Shown in pieces: positions 10,770-23,100 of a stretch of DNA of 64,000 bases. Made by a program: the position numbers and the translations under genes. Below the pieces are notes generated by a model. It was not told where the DNA came from. It ran no database searches and was given only the letters and a program-made list of their open reading frames with translations. The DNA comes from Mytilus edulis. Lineage: Eukaryota > Mollusca > Bivalvia > Mytilida > Mytilidae. The DNA lies in assembly GCF_963676685.1 (NCBI RefSeq), contig NC_092345.1, forward strand, positions 45,591,838 through 45,655,837, given 5' to 3'. The first letter of the stretch is position 1. Every line of letters starts with the position of its first letter.

Positions 10770-11060
10770 TGTGGAGTGAGTTAACAGAGTAGAGATAAAT
10801 GTTCAAAACAAATAAAGAATAGAGAAAAATGGTTAAAAAAAATGAAGGACAGAGAAAATGAGAAAAAATGAAGTAAAGGATGGAAAATGATAGGCTGCTA
10901 AAATATAAAGAAAAAATGCAAAAATTAAAGTATTGGGTAAAAATAAATTGTTTACAGAAAAGAACTGTCCAGAAAACAGTTATCAAGTAATTACAGAATA
11001 GCCATTAATTTTTAAGGATAAAAAATAATGAGCGAAAAAAAAATTCAGAAATGAAACGCC
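10770..11060. repeat. Purine-rich repeat with GAGAAAAATG motifs
   Basis: Repeated 'agagaaaatgagaaaaaatg' and 'acagaatag' motifs form a strand-asymmetric purine tract that ends near GAAACGCCCCGCATCC. I know similar tracts as dispersed repeats in bivalve DNA. Open frames on the complementary strand are low-complexity artefacts. Confidence 0.45.
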
Positions 11061-12313
11061 CCGCATCCCATAAATCTATTGTAAAAAGAACAGATTACAT
11101 GTATTTGTAGTTTGGACTTGTTTTTTTTTTTTTTTTTATTATTTTCTTTTTAACCTTATGATGAGTATGATTTAACCTATTTTCACTTTTGGATTGATTA
11201 CAAGAAATACACATCATCGCTTCCTTTTCAACTTTTAAACTGACATTGTCTAAACTTTTATATAGTGTAAACAATACGTGTGAGAGTGTGTCCGGAAAAC
11301 GCTCATTTTGTCTTAACAAGGCTATGCTTAGTTAATTGTTCGTTCTTACTGATTTAAGAAGATTTTATTCTCATATCAATATGTAAATATTTACAATTGG
11401 TATATTTGTGCAAGTACAGGTCCGATCTGACTTGCTATTTCTGTATATTAACCCCGCGGAGGTGGAGTTAGGGTAAGGGCGGGGCCCTCACCTCCTATTG
11501 AAAGAAATGCATATATGATATATGCATATACTTTATACAAGCATCAGTCAAGACGTTGGCTAACAAGGGCCTCTCCCCTTTTCAAAATCATGGATCCTCA
11601 CCTGACAACATTTCTGAAAGATCTGGTTGTTAGCGTTCACAATTAAGCTTGTTTGTCTTTTCATCTATAATATTTTATATATATTACATATTTATAAATA
11701 TTGAGACAATACGATTAGATTAAGTAAACACATCATAATGGTACATTTGACATGAAAAGATATTTTGTATTTGTAAATTGTCCTGAATATGCATGAAATA
11801 TTTGCCACTGGACATTAAGAATTAGTCCTGAATATGAATGAACAATTTGCCTCATGATATTAAAACAAATGACAATCAATCAATTATTTTAAAATAAAAA
11901 CTTAAGACCAACAATGATGATAAATATAAATTACCGGTACTTATAAGCAAATAGAGCTACACTATTTTACACCAAGAATCAAAAGAACTAATAAAAAGAT
12001 TTGTGTGGTCTTACATATTGCGGAAATTACATGGAAGCTTGTAAGTGTCAAGTTCGTTTTAACAGTGCACAAAGGGAACACACGTTTACATTTAAAAGAC
12101 TCCAAACGGAAACATGTAATGTGTACATTTTATTTTTTTCAATTGTGGGTTGTATAGATTGCTGTTCGGTGTCAGCCTAGGCTCCATGTTGATCTGTATG
12201 CAAGGCATACTTGCTTGTTGGCATAATATTCAGATATACGGATTTAAGACCGAAACATAAGACAATACATGATTGATTATTATTTAGTCATTAACATTGC
12301 AACGGATTAGCTG
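11061..12313. other. Intergenic spacer upstream of the CaaX gene
   Basis: Mostly AT-rich. It holds a poly-T tract (about 11,120-11,137) and a GC-richer patch with GGAGGTGGAGTTAGGG at 11,459-11,474. A piece of the mussel repeat with ATAGATTGCTGTTCGGTGTC lies at about 12,150-12,215. The last 100 bases should contain the promoter or a splice acceptor for the gene at 12,314, but no convincing TATA box was identified. Confidence 0.45.
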
Positions 12314-12898
12314 ATGGCACTTGCGTTAAACGACAAAGATTCCGGCTCGAATGTTATAGTTCCAAATAATCCTACAGCAAAACTTATGTACTATTTGAAT
12401 TGTATGTGTAAGGTATTGAATCTTTATCAGACAGAGTATGATATTACCCGACTAACAGATTTTAGGAGATATGTGTGCATCTCTGACGAAGACCTTGCCT
12501 CCATGATAATTCTTTGCTCATATTTAGACCCCGGTACATTAACGGATGTGTGTATATTCCAGGACGAGGTGGCTTGTGGGAATAAAGTGAATAATTTTTG
12601 CGATGTGAATACTCTTCCAAAGAATATGGCTGCAGCTAAATCTGTAACGGTTGGGAATGTTAAAGTAAAAGTATTGAAAATAATGTTTTATAAAATGGCA
12701 TTTATAGAAACATACTATGTCGAACCTTTGGCTTATTTTATTGCATTGTATGATACACCCAGCAGCAGACGACAGCAGCCTCAACAGACAATTCACCAAA
12801 CAGACAATGTTCAAAAACCACAATCTCCTTGTAAGACTGTACGCATGACTAACCATTCTAAAAATAATGATAATCGTTCTTGTTGTTGTATTTTATAG
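12314..12898 (+). CDS. Orphan 194-residue protein with C-terminal CaaX prenylation box
   Basis: A single open frame of 194 codons, far longer than chance for this composition. An in-frame TAG lies two codons upstream, so the ATG at 12,314 is the first possible start in this exon. I recognise no domain. Residues 20-135 look like a compact globular region (LMYYLNCMCKVLNLYQ, DEDLASMIILCSYLDPG, VKVLKIMFYKMAFIETYYVE). Residues 150-190 are polar and Gln/Ser/Asn-rich, as in a flexible tether. The C-terminus is CCCIL, so Cys191 begins a CaaX box (C-C-I-L). A final Leu usually favours geranylgeranylation, and the neighbouring Cys residues could be palmitoylated. I infer a membrane-anchored cytosolic protein of unknown role, probably specific to molluscs. 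No polyadenylation signal lies close by; an AATAAA is seen only near 14,022. Upstream noncoding or coding exons cannot be excluded. Confidence 0.7.
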   Translation: MALALNDKDSGSNVIVPNNPTAKLMYYLNCMCKVLNLYQTEYDITRLTDFRRYVCISDEDLASMIILCSYLDPGTLTDVCIFQDEVACGNKVNNFCDVNTLPKNMAAAKSVTVGNVKVKVLKIMFYKMAFIETYYVEPLAYFIALYDTPSSRRQQPQQTIHQTDNVQKPQSPCKTVRMTNHSKNNDNRSCCCIL

Positions 12899-14324
12899 AT
12901 TTTATATAAATATAATCAATAACATAGATTTATTATGATAATGAATAATGACTAACATTTAGTTCGAGGTCATTAATTTTGTAATTTATTTCAACATTTG
13001 TGTAAAAGTCTTCATGATCATTTCGGCCACATTTGGTCATCAATAGAACGATTGCTTGTTGTCAAATCTTTACATGATGTTTAGCGGCAGTTATAATTAT
13101 TTACATACATGTATTTAGGACGCAAATAATAGAGTATTTTGGACAGGAGCAGAAATGTTTTCTTGAAATTACAACATGCAATTACCCCCTTCAAGAGTTG
13201 TTGAATCATGGTGTTTTCTAACGTGGAATGAATATGGGAATCTCTCTACACGAGATCCCGTTCCTATCAGATCCACGTGGATGTGTATTTATACATCCCA
13301 ACAGTCGGATAGAAAGTCAGGGTGACCATTATACATATATCTAATCAAATTTTATGTAAACATTGCAGTGTCTGCAAGAGAAAGTATATTTTTCTTTGTA
13401 TATTAGAAAAGTATAAAACATAATTGATTTTGTGTATCTTGCCTTATTAAAAACTATGTCAAAATGACAGCTTCGTTTGACATTTATTCTTTTCCAAGGC
13501 ACTATATAAACATAGCTTTCATTATAAAAATATAAAGATGTGTTATGACTGCTTAAAAGGCAAAACTCCACCAAACTGTCGCACGAGATACATTTTGTAA
13601 GAACAAACGATAAAAAATCAGTTGAAAAATGACTCAAATCATCAGATCGACACAGTGCAAATATAAAACAACTAACACATGACACAGGTATCGCCCTTTG
13701 ATATTTTTATAATCTATCGACCTGTCTTGTTTCAAACCGCTTGATCGTAAAATTTCAGACGAGTGCAGGAAATATGGATGAGTTCATCATTTATCATTTA
13801 TAACAACTTCTTTTCATATTAGTATTTTCCCTTATCATGTCATCATCTGCTACTGTAATATTACATAAAAACGGCACTTTTTTCAATTTCACACAGTACA
13901 ATCATGATCATTTAGCCGTTGTATAACCAACTTTTTGGGCACATTGTACGTTTGGTATGTATGTTTGATAACTGCATGGTGGTTTTGTACAGAATTGTAT
14001 ATTTTGTATTTTAATTTGTGTCAATAAAAGATTGTCTTCCAGTGTTGCTCCACATTTTATGATTAGACAGTGCACTCTTGTAAGTCTTCAGATGATTAGG
14101 GCTCTGGTCTCATAGGGATCTTCCCTACACTCCTTGTCAATTATGTATACATATTTTAATATGTCTGTTACACTTGATTCTTCTGGTCATTACAGTAAAC
14201 CAAAAACTCATACAAAAATCAAATCGAATTTAAAAACGTTTGGGTTTTATAACCTAGATAGTCTGAATTTAAATAAAAATGTGGTCAAATGGGTATATAA
14301 TTTTCACGTTTTCTGTTTGTGGGC
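12899..14324. other. Spacer downstream of the CaaX gene
   Basis: No further exon recognised. The stretch contains GAGATCCCGTTCCTATCAG at 13,252-13,270 and a polyadenylation-type 'caataaaag' at about 14,021. If that signal serves the upstream gene, the 3' UTR would be about 1.1 kb. Confidence 0.4.
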
Positions 14325-14890
14325 GATATAAACTGGTCGTTTGGTGATGTGGTTCATAAATGTGTCTCGCATTTATATTTATCTTACCTCCTATACATTT
14401 CTAGGAATATGATTGGTTAAAAGACACCTCGTTGAGACTGTGCATATTCCATATTAGGTTAGTAGGTAGGCCGGGGCTTTTCAATACACGGTTAGTAGAG
14501 GTGTTGCGTCCCTTTATAAAAGCAAAACGGTACTGAGAAAAATCTTAAAGGTTTCAACAGACAATCATGAATGAGCTTACAAGTGGTTATTTTTGACATT
14601 CGTTTTTGAACGATTAATTGAAGTATAGTTTCTTAATGCTAACGGTGGCGCAGACTTGCTCACTATGATAGGTCATTAGAACACTTTGTAACTAATATTA
14701 TTCGACAGTTGGTTTTCCTGTTTGAAATGTTTTACACTAGTCTTGTTGGTGTCCTTTATAGCTTGCTGTTCAGTGTCAGCCAAGATTCCGTATTGAAGGC
14801 CGTATTTTGACCTATAAATGTATAGTTCTTACACATTATGACATGGATAGAGAGATGTCGCATTGACACTCATACCACATCTACTTATTT
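14325..14890 (+). repeat. Mussel dispersed repeat with 'cattgacactcataccacat' tail
   Basis: Blocks 'gtgatgtggttcataaatgt', GGTTTTCCTGTTTGAAATG, TATAGCTTGCTGTTCAGTG and CATACCACATCTACTTA occur in the same order at 17,958-18,235 and 19,386-19,655, and in part at 12,150-12,215, 23,615-23,725 and 40,322-40,376. The inner part here (about 14,400-14,700) is longer, suggesting an insertion or a fuller copy. Confidence 0.6.
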
Positions 14891-15019
14891 GTATTGTATC
14901 CAGATGACCTTTATCTGCATACAAAAAAGAATGCACTCTAGATAGTTGCATGTCAGAAAGTTTTTAACCACATCCAATAATCTGTTTCCTTATCGGACAT
15001 AAGCAGTTATCAGCAGGTC

Positions 15020-15421
15020 ATGTCAATCAATAGATATCTTAGACACAAATGTGTCTTACCCGATCTCTTAAGCACACAAAGAAGGATATTCGTCGTCCTT
15101 TTGATCTCATCGGAACACGTCTTTGCTAATGAAAGAGGTTTTTCCGATTCGCGTATCAACTTAAGGCATGATATATTCCAAACCGATTTAGTTCGCAGTT
15201 TCTTTGACAACTATCTAACATTTAAATTTGAATATTTGAATCGTACGAAGCACCGACACTTGTTTTGTGCGATGGTAAAGGTCCCCTTAAAGGCAGGCGA
15301 AGTTACATTAGCCTGTGATTTGTATCAAATGAATGCTTACATTTATTTGATTGATATACGGGGCATTTTTACTCGAAAGAACATACCGGGGAGAAAAAAA
15401 ATCTCCCCAATTTTCAAATGA
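15020..15421 (+). other. Open frame of 133 codons, doubtful gene
   Basis: The translation begins MSINRYLRHKCVLPD and ends PGRKKISPIFK. I recognise no domain, signal peptide or repeat, and the opposite strand is also open over half the length. It lies just upstream of sequence with repeat character (GGCACTGAAGGGGTTTG then GGCAGTGAAAGGGTTAA at 15,500-15,546) and the hairpin at 15,542. It is more likely part of a dispersed element or chance than a real gene. Confidence 0.2.
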
Positions 15422-15541
15422 AATCTTTTTGCGCTATCAAAGCTGTACTATGACGTCGACGTTAATTCCGTGAACGTAGAGACAATCAAAAAAAGCCTTG
15501 GCACTGAAGGGGTTTGTTTACAATCTGTTTGGCAGTGAAAG

Positions 15542-15681
15542 GGTTAAACACATTTTTTCTAGAGGTTATTGATGTGTAAACCGGGGCGATTAACTCACAA
15601 ACCGAAGGACTTTTATGTCAAGTTTGTGAGTAAGAGACCGGTTTACACATCAATAACCTCTAGAAAAAATGTGTTTAATCC
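15542..15681. repeat. Near-perfect 140-bp hairpin
   Basis: The left arm (15,542-15,584) contains TTTTTTCTAGAGGTTATTGA and ends GTGTAAACCGG. The right arm (15,638-15,681) is its reverse complement with one or two differences. A second, inner pair, ACTCACAAAC (15,593-15,602) with GTTTGTGAGT (about 15,622-15,631), makes a stacked cruciform. This is the strongest foldback in the window. No target duplication was delimited. Confidence 0.85.
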
Positions 15682-16930
15682 TTATAATTCTGCATCCAAA
15701 CATACGCAATTATAAATTCACATTATTTGATTGATGGCTGCTATATTTACCATCAAAAGCACAATGGCATGTCGTAACTAAGCAGTGGCCGCCATTTTGA
15801 CTTTCTAAAAACCTAAATGTCCGATAAATGCAACAGAATTTAAAATGAAATAGCACCTACCTCAAAAACTTCATTTTAATTAAATAATATCCGAATGTGA
15901 AGCGTACACATAACGAAATAATCTCTCCCTTGAATATTTTCATTCGTATGACGTCGTGTTTTTCCATGGCGTAAATTCGCAAAAATCCTTCATGAAATTT
16001 CGCGGAATTTTATTCAAATTTTATTTTTATACATTTTCAAAGCTTTTGTGCATTTATTTTATTTCTTTTTTTTGTTAAATATGCATTAGAATAGAAACAA
16101 CTGTTATGCAATTGTTTTATAGTCTCAATTTGATGAAAATCCCAGTATCCCTGCAAGAATGTGTATCGCGCATGAATAGATTACGAAAGTAGTTTCGGAA
16201 ACATGGTTTATCGAAGTGTAAACCAAGAGAAAAATTCCCAATTGACCAATCCAATTCAAGTATTTATAGATATGCAAATGATATAAGAATTATATAAAGA
16301 CAATGCGGTGAAGAGCGGATCTTTTATTTTCGCCACCGTATAATTTCGGTGATCGTCAATGATAAGACTAATGAATTTAATACCCTTATCTCATTTTGTT
16401 TCCCCCCGGGGAAATGCGATCGGCGGCTTTGTAAAACAGAATTAAAAAATGTTGGTCTGAAGCTTTAAGTTACAATATAGAATTTTAATGCTTAGGGGTA
16501 AAAGGATTTTTGGAATCAATAATATTCAAAGAAGCTTTAACTTATATTGAATTTACGACGGGCTGGTCCTTTATGTTTAATATTTACATATCTCGGGGTT
16601 AAACATCGGCATAATCCTCAAACTATCTGAGTAACCTTTCGGAGCGCCAGAGTTATGCATACAATTTTTACAAAATTTCATATTAAGATACCTTCACGAC
16701 AATCAACAACCGTAACCAAAGTCGAAGAGAGATGAAACAAAGAACCACTAATGTTAGAGATCATCACTTTATTTAATTGTGACATTAAGTTATAACATTA
16801 GTGTAGATGACTTTTAAAATTTGTTTCATATTGCACGATGAATTTTTCTAATAAAATGGACAGATTTTAAATCATTTGTATTTTTGTTCAAAGCTGCCTT
16901 GTCGATATTTAGACACTCATTACGCGTTCT

Positions 16931-17148
16931 TTATCTGAAGAAAAGTCTTTTTGTCAAGGTTGTCCATGTGCATGGCATTTGACAGAAGTCACTTCGCCTC
17001 CATTCCTCGTCAATGGCCAGTTTATGCCTAACTGAGATCAGCATGTCTTCAAGGTGGTCACTTTCATACGATTCTTCAATCTCCTCAAGTAATACGTGTA
17101 TGAACCATGCCCCTATATCAGAATACTTTGTTCTAAAGCATTTATACC
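16931..17148 (-). CDS. Caspase exon 7: p10 subunit and stop
   Basis: Encodes residues 310-381 from GYKCFRTKYSDIGAWF to QMPCTWTTLTKRLFFR, then TAA at 16,933-16,931. The acceptor is TTGAAG at 17,150-17,149. The final block is the conserved end of p10 (QMPxxxSTLTKxLyF). Confidence 0.92.
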
Positions 17149-20100
17149 CTTCAAAAAGAATTATTTCGGCAAGATTAAATCAATCAAAATGTATCCAGAT
17201 TCAATTAAATTAAGATAAATTGTGGTTTGGTGCGTTTATATTCTGTGTTTAGGAGACTGTTTCTCTTTTGGTCGGTTTTTTTTGTGTGTTCGTTTCATCT
17301 GGCGGTATGCATAAGATGAGCATGCAGCTGCATGCCTGTACATGTTACAGAATACTACACAACTGTAGTTGCAATGTTACATTAACAATGTCTTCTTCCT
17401 TTGAACGAACCCTCTTTTCCTGTGACAATCTAATTTCCCCTCCTGTGTCCCGATTGACCCACTTTTGAAGAAACTACCTATTTTTAAATTTTGTAAATTG
17501 TTTCTCGTTTATTTTTCTGGGTATAGATGAAATACGTGCCACTGGGAGTTATTTATATTGGATAGTATAACTTCAACTAGAATCTCCATAATGTTTCCAT
17601 AAGTATTGTAGACCACAAGTGTTAAACTATATGAATATCATTTTTGCATTTTCTGTTTGTTTTGTAATATACGCAGAAAAAAACCCCGGGTAAACTTAAG
17701 TCTCCCTGTGCTACAGTTGGAGGAGAGGCTGGCATAACAATGTGATATGCAATTTTTTCTATCAATTAACGTACCTGGAGTAGTTGCGTATGCTATAAGA
17801 ATATCAGCATCGTGGGGTACCGACATTGTATCCTCTGGCCAATCGTCTGGTGTTACTACTGGTTGGGTAGCTGAACCTCTACAAGCCTGGACTAGAAATA
17901 TCTTTGGTTTCCCTTAAACAAATAAACGAAGATAAAAAATAAGGTCTTTATGGATATCTGAACCTGTTGTTCAGTGGTTGTAGTTTGTAGATGTGGTTCA
18001 TAAGTGTTTCTCGTTTCTCGTTATTTATATAGTCTAAGATTATGCCGTTGGTTTTCCTGTTTTAATTGTTTTACAATAGTCATTTTGGGGCCCTTCATAG
18101 CTTGCTATATTCGGAAGGAGCCAATGCTCCGTGTTGACGGCCGTACTTTGGCCTAACATGGTTTAGTTTGTACAAATTGTGACTCGGGTGGAGAGTTGTC
18201 TCATTGGCACTAAAACAACATCTTCTTATATCTTTAAAACAAAATTAAAAAGGAAATAAAAATGTATATTGAAAAAAATGAAAATATAACATATTCTCAA
18301 CAACTACACTGTGGAAGAAAAGAAGACCAAATATTTGACAATTCGACAAGTACTAGAGACAATTTAGAACATCATACAATAGTTATATTCGAATACAACA
18401 AAGTTGTTACCACTGCAACATACCATTGGTCAGTGAGATACATTATTGTGTGTCTTTTTTGGGGAAGTTCATTCAAATCCTTTTAGGGGAATCGAATCCA
18501 TGTTAATTTGATTCGAAAAGATCTATTTTGGACAAACTACTCAAAGTTCAATCAAATAGTTCTCCCTTTTGTTATCATTTCTGATCCGTCACTGCGAACA
18601 TTGTAAAGTGTATATATTTAATTTTAGAACCCTTGAAGAAAATGCATTATAAAACAGATTTACCATCCGTTCTTTCTATATATATTAAAGTATACCCGAA
18701 AACGTAAATAAATATATGTTCGTATATGTCAATACAGACATACCAATAAAGTGAGGTGTTTCCTTGTTTTTGAAATAGGAGGTTATTTCATCCATTGTGA
18801 TTGGCTGTCTGTCATCTGTCATGATCCCCTTCTGCAATAATAATAAAAACATAAAATATTTTGTATATCTTCCTAACAAGAAATTAGCATGCACAATTCT
18901 CTATTAGTCGATTAAGTGTAGAGTATTGTCGCACGGATTGTTGAAATATTGTTTTACAGATCAATATAAAAAGATATATAGCATGGTTATATTTGTGAAT
19001 AGTTCCTCTTGTATCATATTATTTATTTCTCTAGCTCGTGCATTGAAATATTTTGTGGATCACTATTTCGGAGAATATCCAGATAAAATATGTATATTGT
19101 GCCCATATAAATAATAAATTGGACGCACAAAATAATATCTTTCGCACAATATGCATTTTGTTTTGTATAGGTCTCAAACGAACTTCCACATTTTATATAC
19201 ACTACATATAGTATTCAAATCCATTTCTGGTGAATGGCTTTTGTATACATGTTAATAGTTATCAAAGGTACCAGGATTAATAATTTAATACTCCAGACGC
19301 GCGTTTCGTCTACACAAGACTCATCAGGGACGCTCAGATCAAAAAAGTTATAAAGCCAAACAAGTACAAAGTTGAATAGCATTGAGTCAGAACCCTGTTG
19401 TTTAGTGGATGTCGTTTGTTGGTGTGGTTACTAAGTGTTTCTCGTTTTATATAGAGTAGGCCTAGGTCGTTGGTTTTCTTGTTTGAATTGTTTGACACGA
19501 GTCATTTTGGGGCCCTTTATAGATTGCTGTTCGGTAAGAGCTACGGATCCGTGTTGAAGGCCGTAATTTGACGTGTTTTCTTTTTACAAATTGTGACTTG
19601 GATGGAGAGTTAAATGTATCTCGTTGGCAATCATACCACATCTTCTTATTTATACAAATGTATCTCCGATTTTAATTTATACGGTAGATACTGAAGATGG
19701 TGGAACAGATCTTTCCCTCCTTTCCATTCTTTACAAAAAAGATGCGAAAGATACCAAAAGAAAACATAAACTCACAACGCCTTGATAAAAAAAAAATAAA
19801 ACACCGCAAAACGAGCAAACAAAACAAACACAAAAACACAAAACACAACATAGAAATCTTTTGAAAGTCTGAGCAAACTACTCACAAAAATATATTATCT
19901 TAACTTATCAGCCTTACCTCATTCCCGTGACTCATTATTACACAAACAAAACAATAGTACTTCTTGGCATGCCTTGAACTGTTTAGGTACTCGTCTCTAA
20001 ATTCAGTCAACTCCTTCTGTAAAACTTCTTTCTTCAAATCGGATAAGGTTTCAATTTCAAACTTAAACTTGTCTTCAAAGAAGGATTTAAGTTTTTCCAC

Positions 20101-23100
20101 GTCATCTGTACTTCCTGCAATTATACAAATAAATAAACTGATCATAGATACCAGGACTAAATTATATATATACGCCATACTCGCGTTTTGTCTACAAAAG
20201 ACTCATTAGTGACGCTCGAATCCAGAAAAAAGTTAAAAAGGCCAAATAAAATACGAAGTTGAAGAGCATTGAGGACCAAAATTCCTAAACGTTTTGCCAA
20301 ATACAGCTAAGGTAATATATGCCTGATGTAGAAAAGCCTTAGTATTTCAAAAAATTCTAAATTTTGTAAACAGTTAATTTACAAATTTAACAATATCAAT
20401 AATAATTCATGTCAGCACAAACAGTGCTGACTACTAGGCTTTTGATACCCTCGAGGAAATAAATCTCCACCAGCAGTGGCATCGACCCAGTGGTTGTAAA
20501 TAAACTCATCATAGATACCAGGACTAAATTTTATATATACCCCAGACGCGCGTTTCGTCTACAAAAGACTCATCAGTGACGCTCGAATCCAGAAAACTTA
20601 AAAAGGCCAAATGAAGTACGAAATTGAAGAGCATTGAGGACCAAAATTCTTAAAAGTTTTGCCAAATACAGCAAAGGTAATCTATGCCTGAGGTAGAAAA
20701 GCCTTAGTATTTCAAAAAATTCTAAATTTTGTAAACAGTTAATTTATAAATATAACAATATCAACTAGATATCATTGAGATGGGAGCCATCTCTGTGGGC
20801 CCCGCTGTGAATAATGTGCATCAAAAAATTGTATCTTTACCATAGGACCTGAAATCAAAGTTTTTGACCTTGACCTTTGACCTAGGAAGTTGTAAATAAA
20901 TTATGACACACCCTTTGGTGTTGGTTTATATACATGTCAAGTATAAACTTTAAAATGATAACGGTTCTCAAGATATAGAGCGGACACGATCTTTACCATA
21001 GGACATTGGGTTGTCATCTGAAACCAAAGTTTTTGACCTTTAACTTTGCCCTAGGCAGTCGTTCATAAATTATGACACACCCTCTGGTGTTGGTTCATAT
21101 ACATGTCAAGTATAAACTTTGAAATCATAACGGTTCTCAAGATATAGAGCGGACACGATCTTCACCACAGACACAGGGTTGTCAACTGAAACCAAAGTTT
21201 TTTTACCTTGACCTTTGACCTAGGAAGTTGTACATACATCATGACACGCCCTCTGGTGGTGGTTAATAAACATGTAAAGTATAAAGTATGAATGGTTCTC
21301 TAGATATGGAGCGGACACAAAGTTAAAGTGTTACGGACGGACGGACGGACGGACAGACTGATCACTATAGGGCGACCCGCCTTTGACCTAGGAAGTTGTA
21401 CATACATCATGATACGCCCTCTGGTGGTGGTTAATAAACATGTAAAGTATAAAGTATGAAATCATAATGGTTCTCTAGATTCGGACGGAAGGACGGACGG
21501 ACGGACGGACGGACAGACTGATCACTATAGGGCGACCCGCCTAAAGGCGGGGCCCTTATGATAATTCATGTCAGCACAAACATGAAAACAGAGTTAAATA
21601 GTTTTCAAATACGCCGTACGAACGCTATCCACCAGAGACCAAACGGCATAGATGCAAACAACAATAGGTTACCGTGCGTAAAACTCATACTGCATAGGCA
21701 GTATAAAAGTAAAATACATGTCAGAATGGAAAACTTTTCAATCATGAAAACCTGATGGACTGGGCATGATTTTCAGGATTTAAGTTTAAATCCCAGGATT
21801 TCAGATTAATGCTTAACATTTTTAGGCAATAGACTTACTGCCTATGTGTTAGCTTATTGCCTAGGATTTGAGCTTAATGCCTAATTTCACTGATTGCTGC
21901 TAACAACAGATTTAAGAAGTTTTACACAATTATAACGGTCAGAAATGTTTATGGAAAAATGTCGTTTTACCTTGAATGATACACGTCAGGTCCTCAGTTA
22001 CAAATGTAGCTATAAAAATTCTAAAACAGAATCAACATCGGTTGATTAAAGCTATATCAATAATACTTGTGAAGCTGTAGATACATCACAACAACTACGT
22101 TTATGATAAAATGTTTGTTTTTGCTCTTATTTATAGTCATTTGTATCATTGGTGATTCGTACTGTGACAAATGCTGTTATTTTACGTTATATATTATGTA
22201 TATCCTTTATTTATTTTACTCTGAAAATGATGTATATTATAGGGTTATTGCATGAATATTCCCCAATATTCATGCAATAACCCTTTTATTGAATAGCAAT
22301 ATAATATTTGAAAGTAAAAATTGGTTTAAACTAAGATTTTGTCGTTGATGACGTCATGAATTTTTAAGATTTATTGCACTAGTGCAATATTGGAATTTAT
22401 TGCACACTAACTTTTGGTTACTTTCTGTAGGGAATATTATATTGCTATGCAATAAACAGGTTTATTGTATAAGTTTGATAATAAACTAATGTAATGTTAG
22501 TCTCTTATGTACATCTTCACTTACCAGCGATAACGATCCAAAGAGCAGTAGACTGAATCTTAACACTTGGTTAGCGAAAGTGGTATTGGTCATTCTTAAG
22601 CTAATTAAATTTTCAATATATTTGAGAATAAAAACGTTAATGCAAGAACATAGAAAGAAGCATATATATATAAACACGTACCTTCTCGGTCCCGCGAGAA
22701 ATTCAGTATCAACATAAGACCTTTCTGACCGGAATTCGCATACACATACTTGGCTGAATCCGGTATTGCTTGAAAAATAAAGAATATAAAACTTCTTATA
22801 TGTATGACACAATAGGATTATAAAAACAAATTAACGTTGTGCACAAAGGAGTGAAATTTCTTTTGATATGAATGATGGATGATATGGATTAACAATAAGA
22901 GAAAGGGGGTACGTAACACAGTCATGTTGTTATTTGCACACTTATCAAAAGCAAAGTGCAAAACATGTAATCTGTTGGGCAATAAACTGTTGTAAAACAA
23001 ACCACTTTTCTTCTCTTGGCGTACTCTATTTAAGAAAAAAATAACAGGAATACCCTTTTAGGCAAAATAAAATTAATATGTGTGTTTCCCATTACATCTT

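Noticed and set aside
12539..12856. 105-codon frame on the minus strand
   Set aside because: It is the antisense shadow of the CaaX-protein gene, with a low-complexity aromatic/Cys-rich translation.
13341..13685. 114-codon frame on the minus strand
   Set aside because: AT-rich, Phe/Cys/Tyr-rich translation without domain or splice signals; typical chance frame.
17110..17148. Acceptor GCTTTAG (17,138 region) for caspase exon 7
   Set aside because: It gives the wrong phase with exon 6 and a stop; TTGAAG at 17,150-17,149 restores PGYKCFR and the correct frame.
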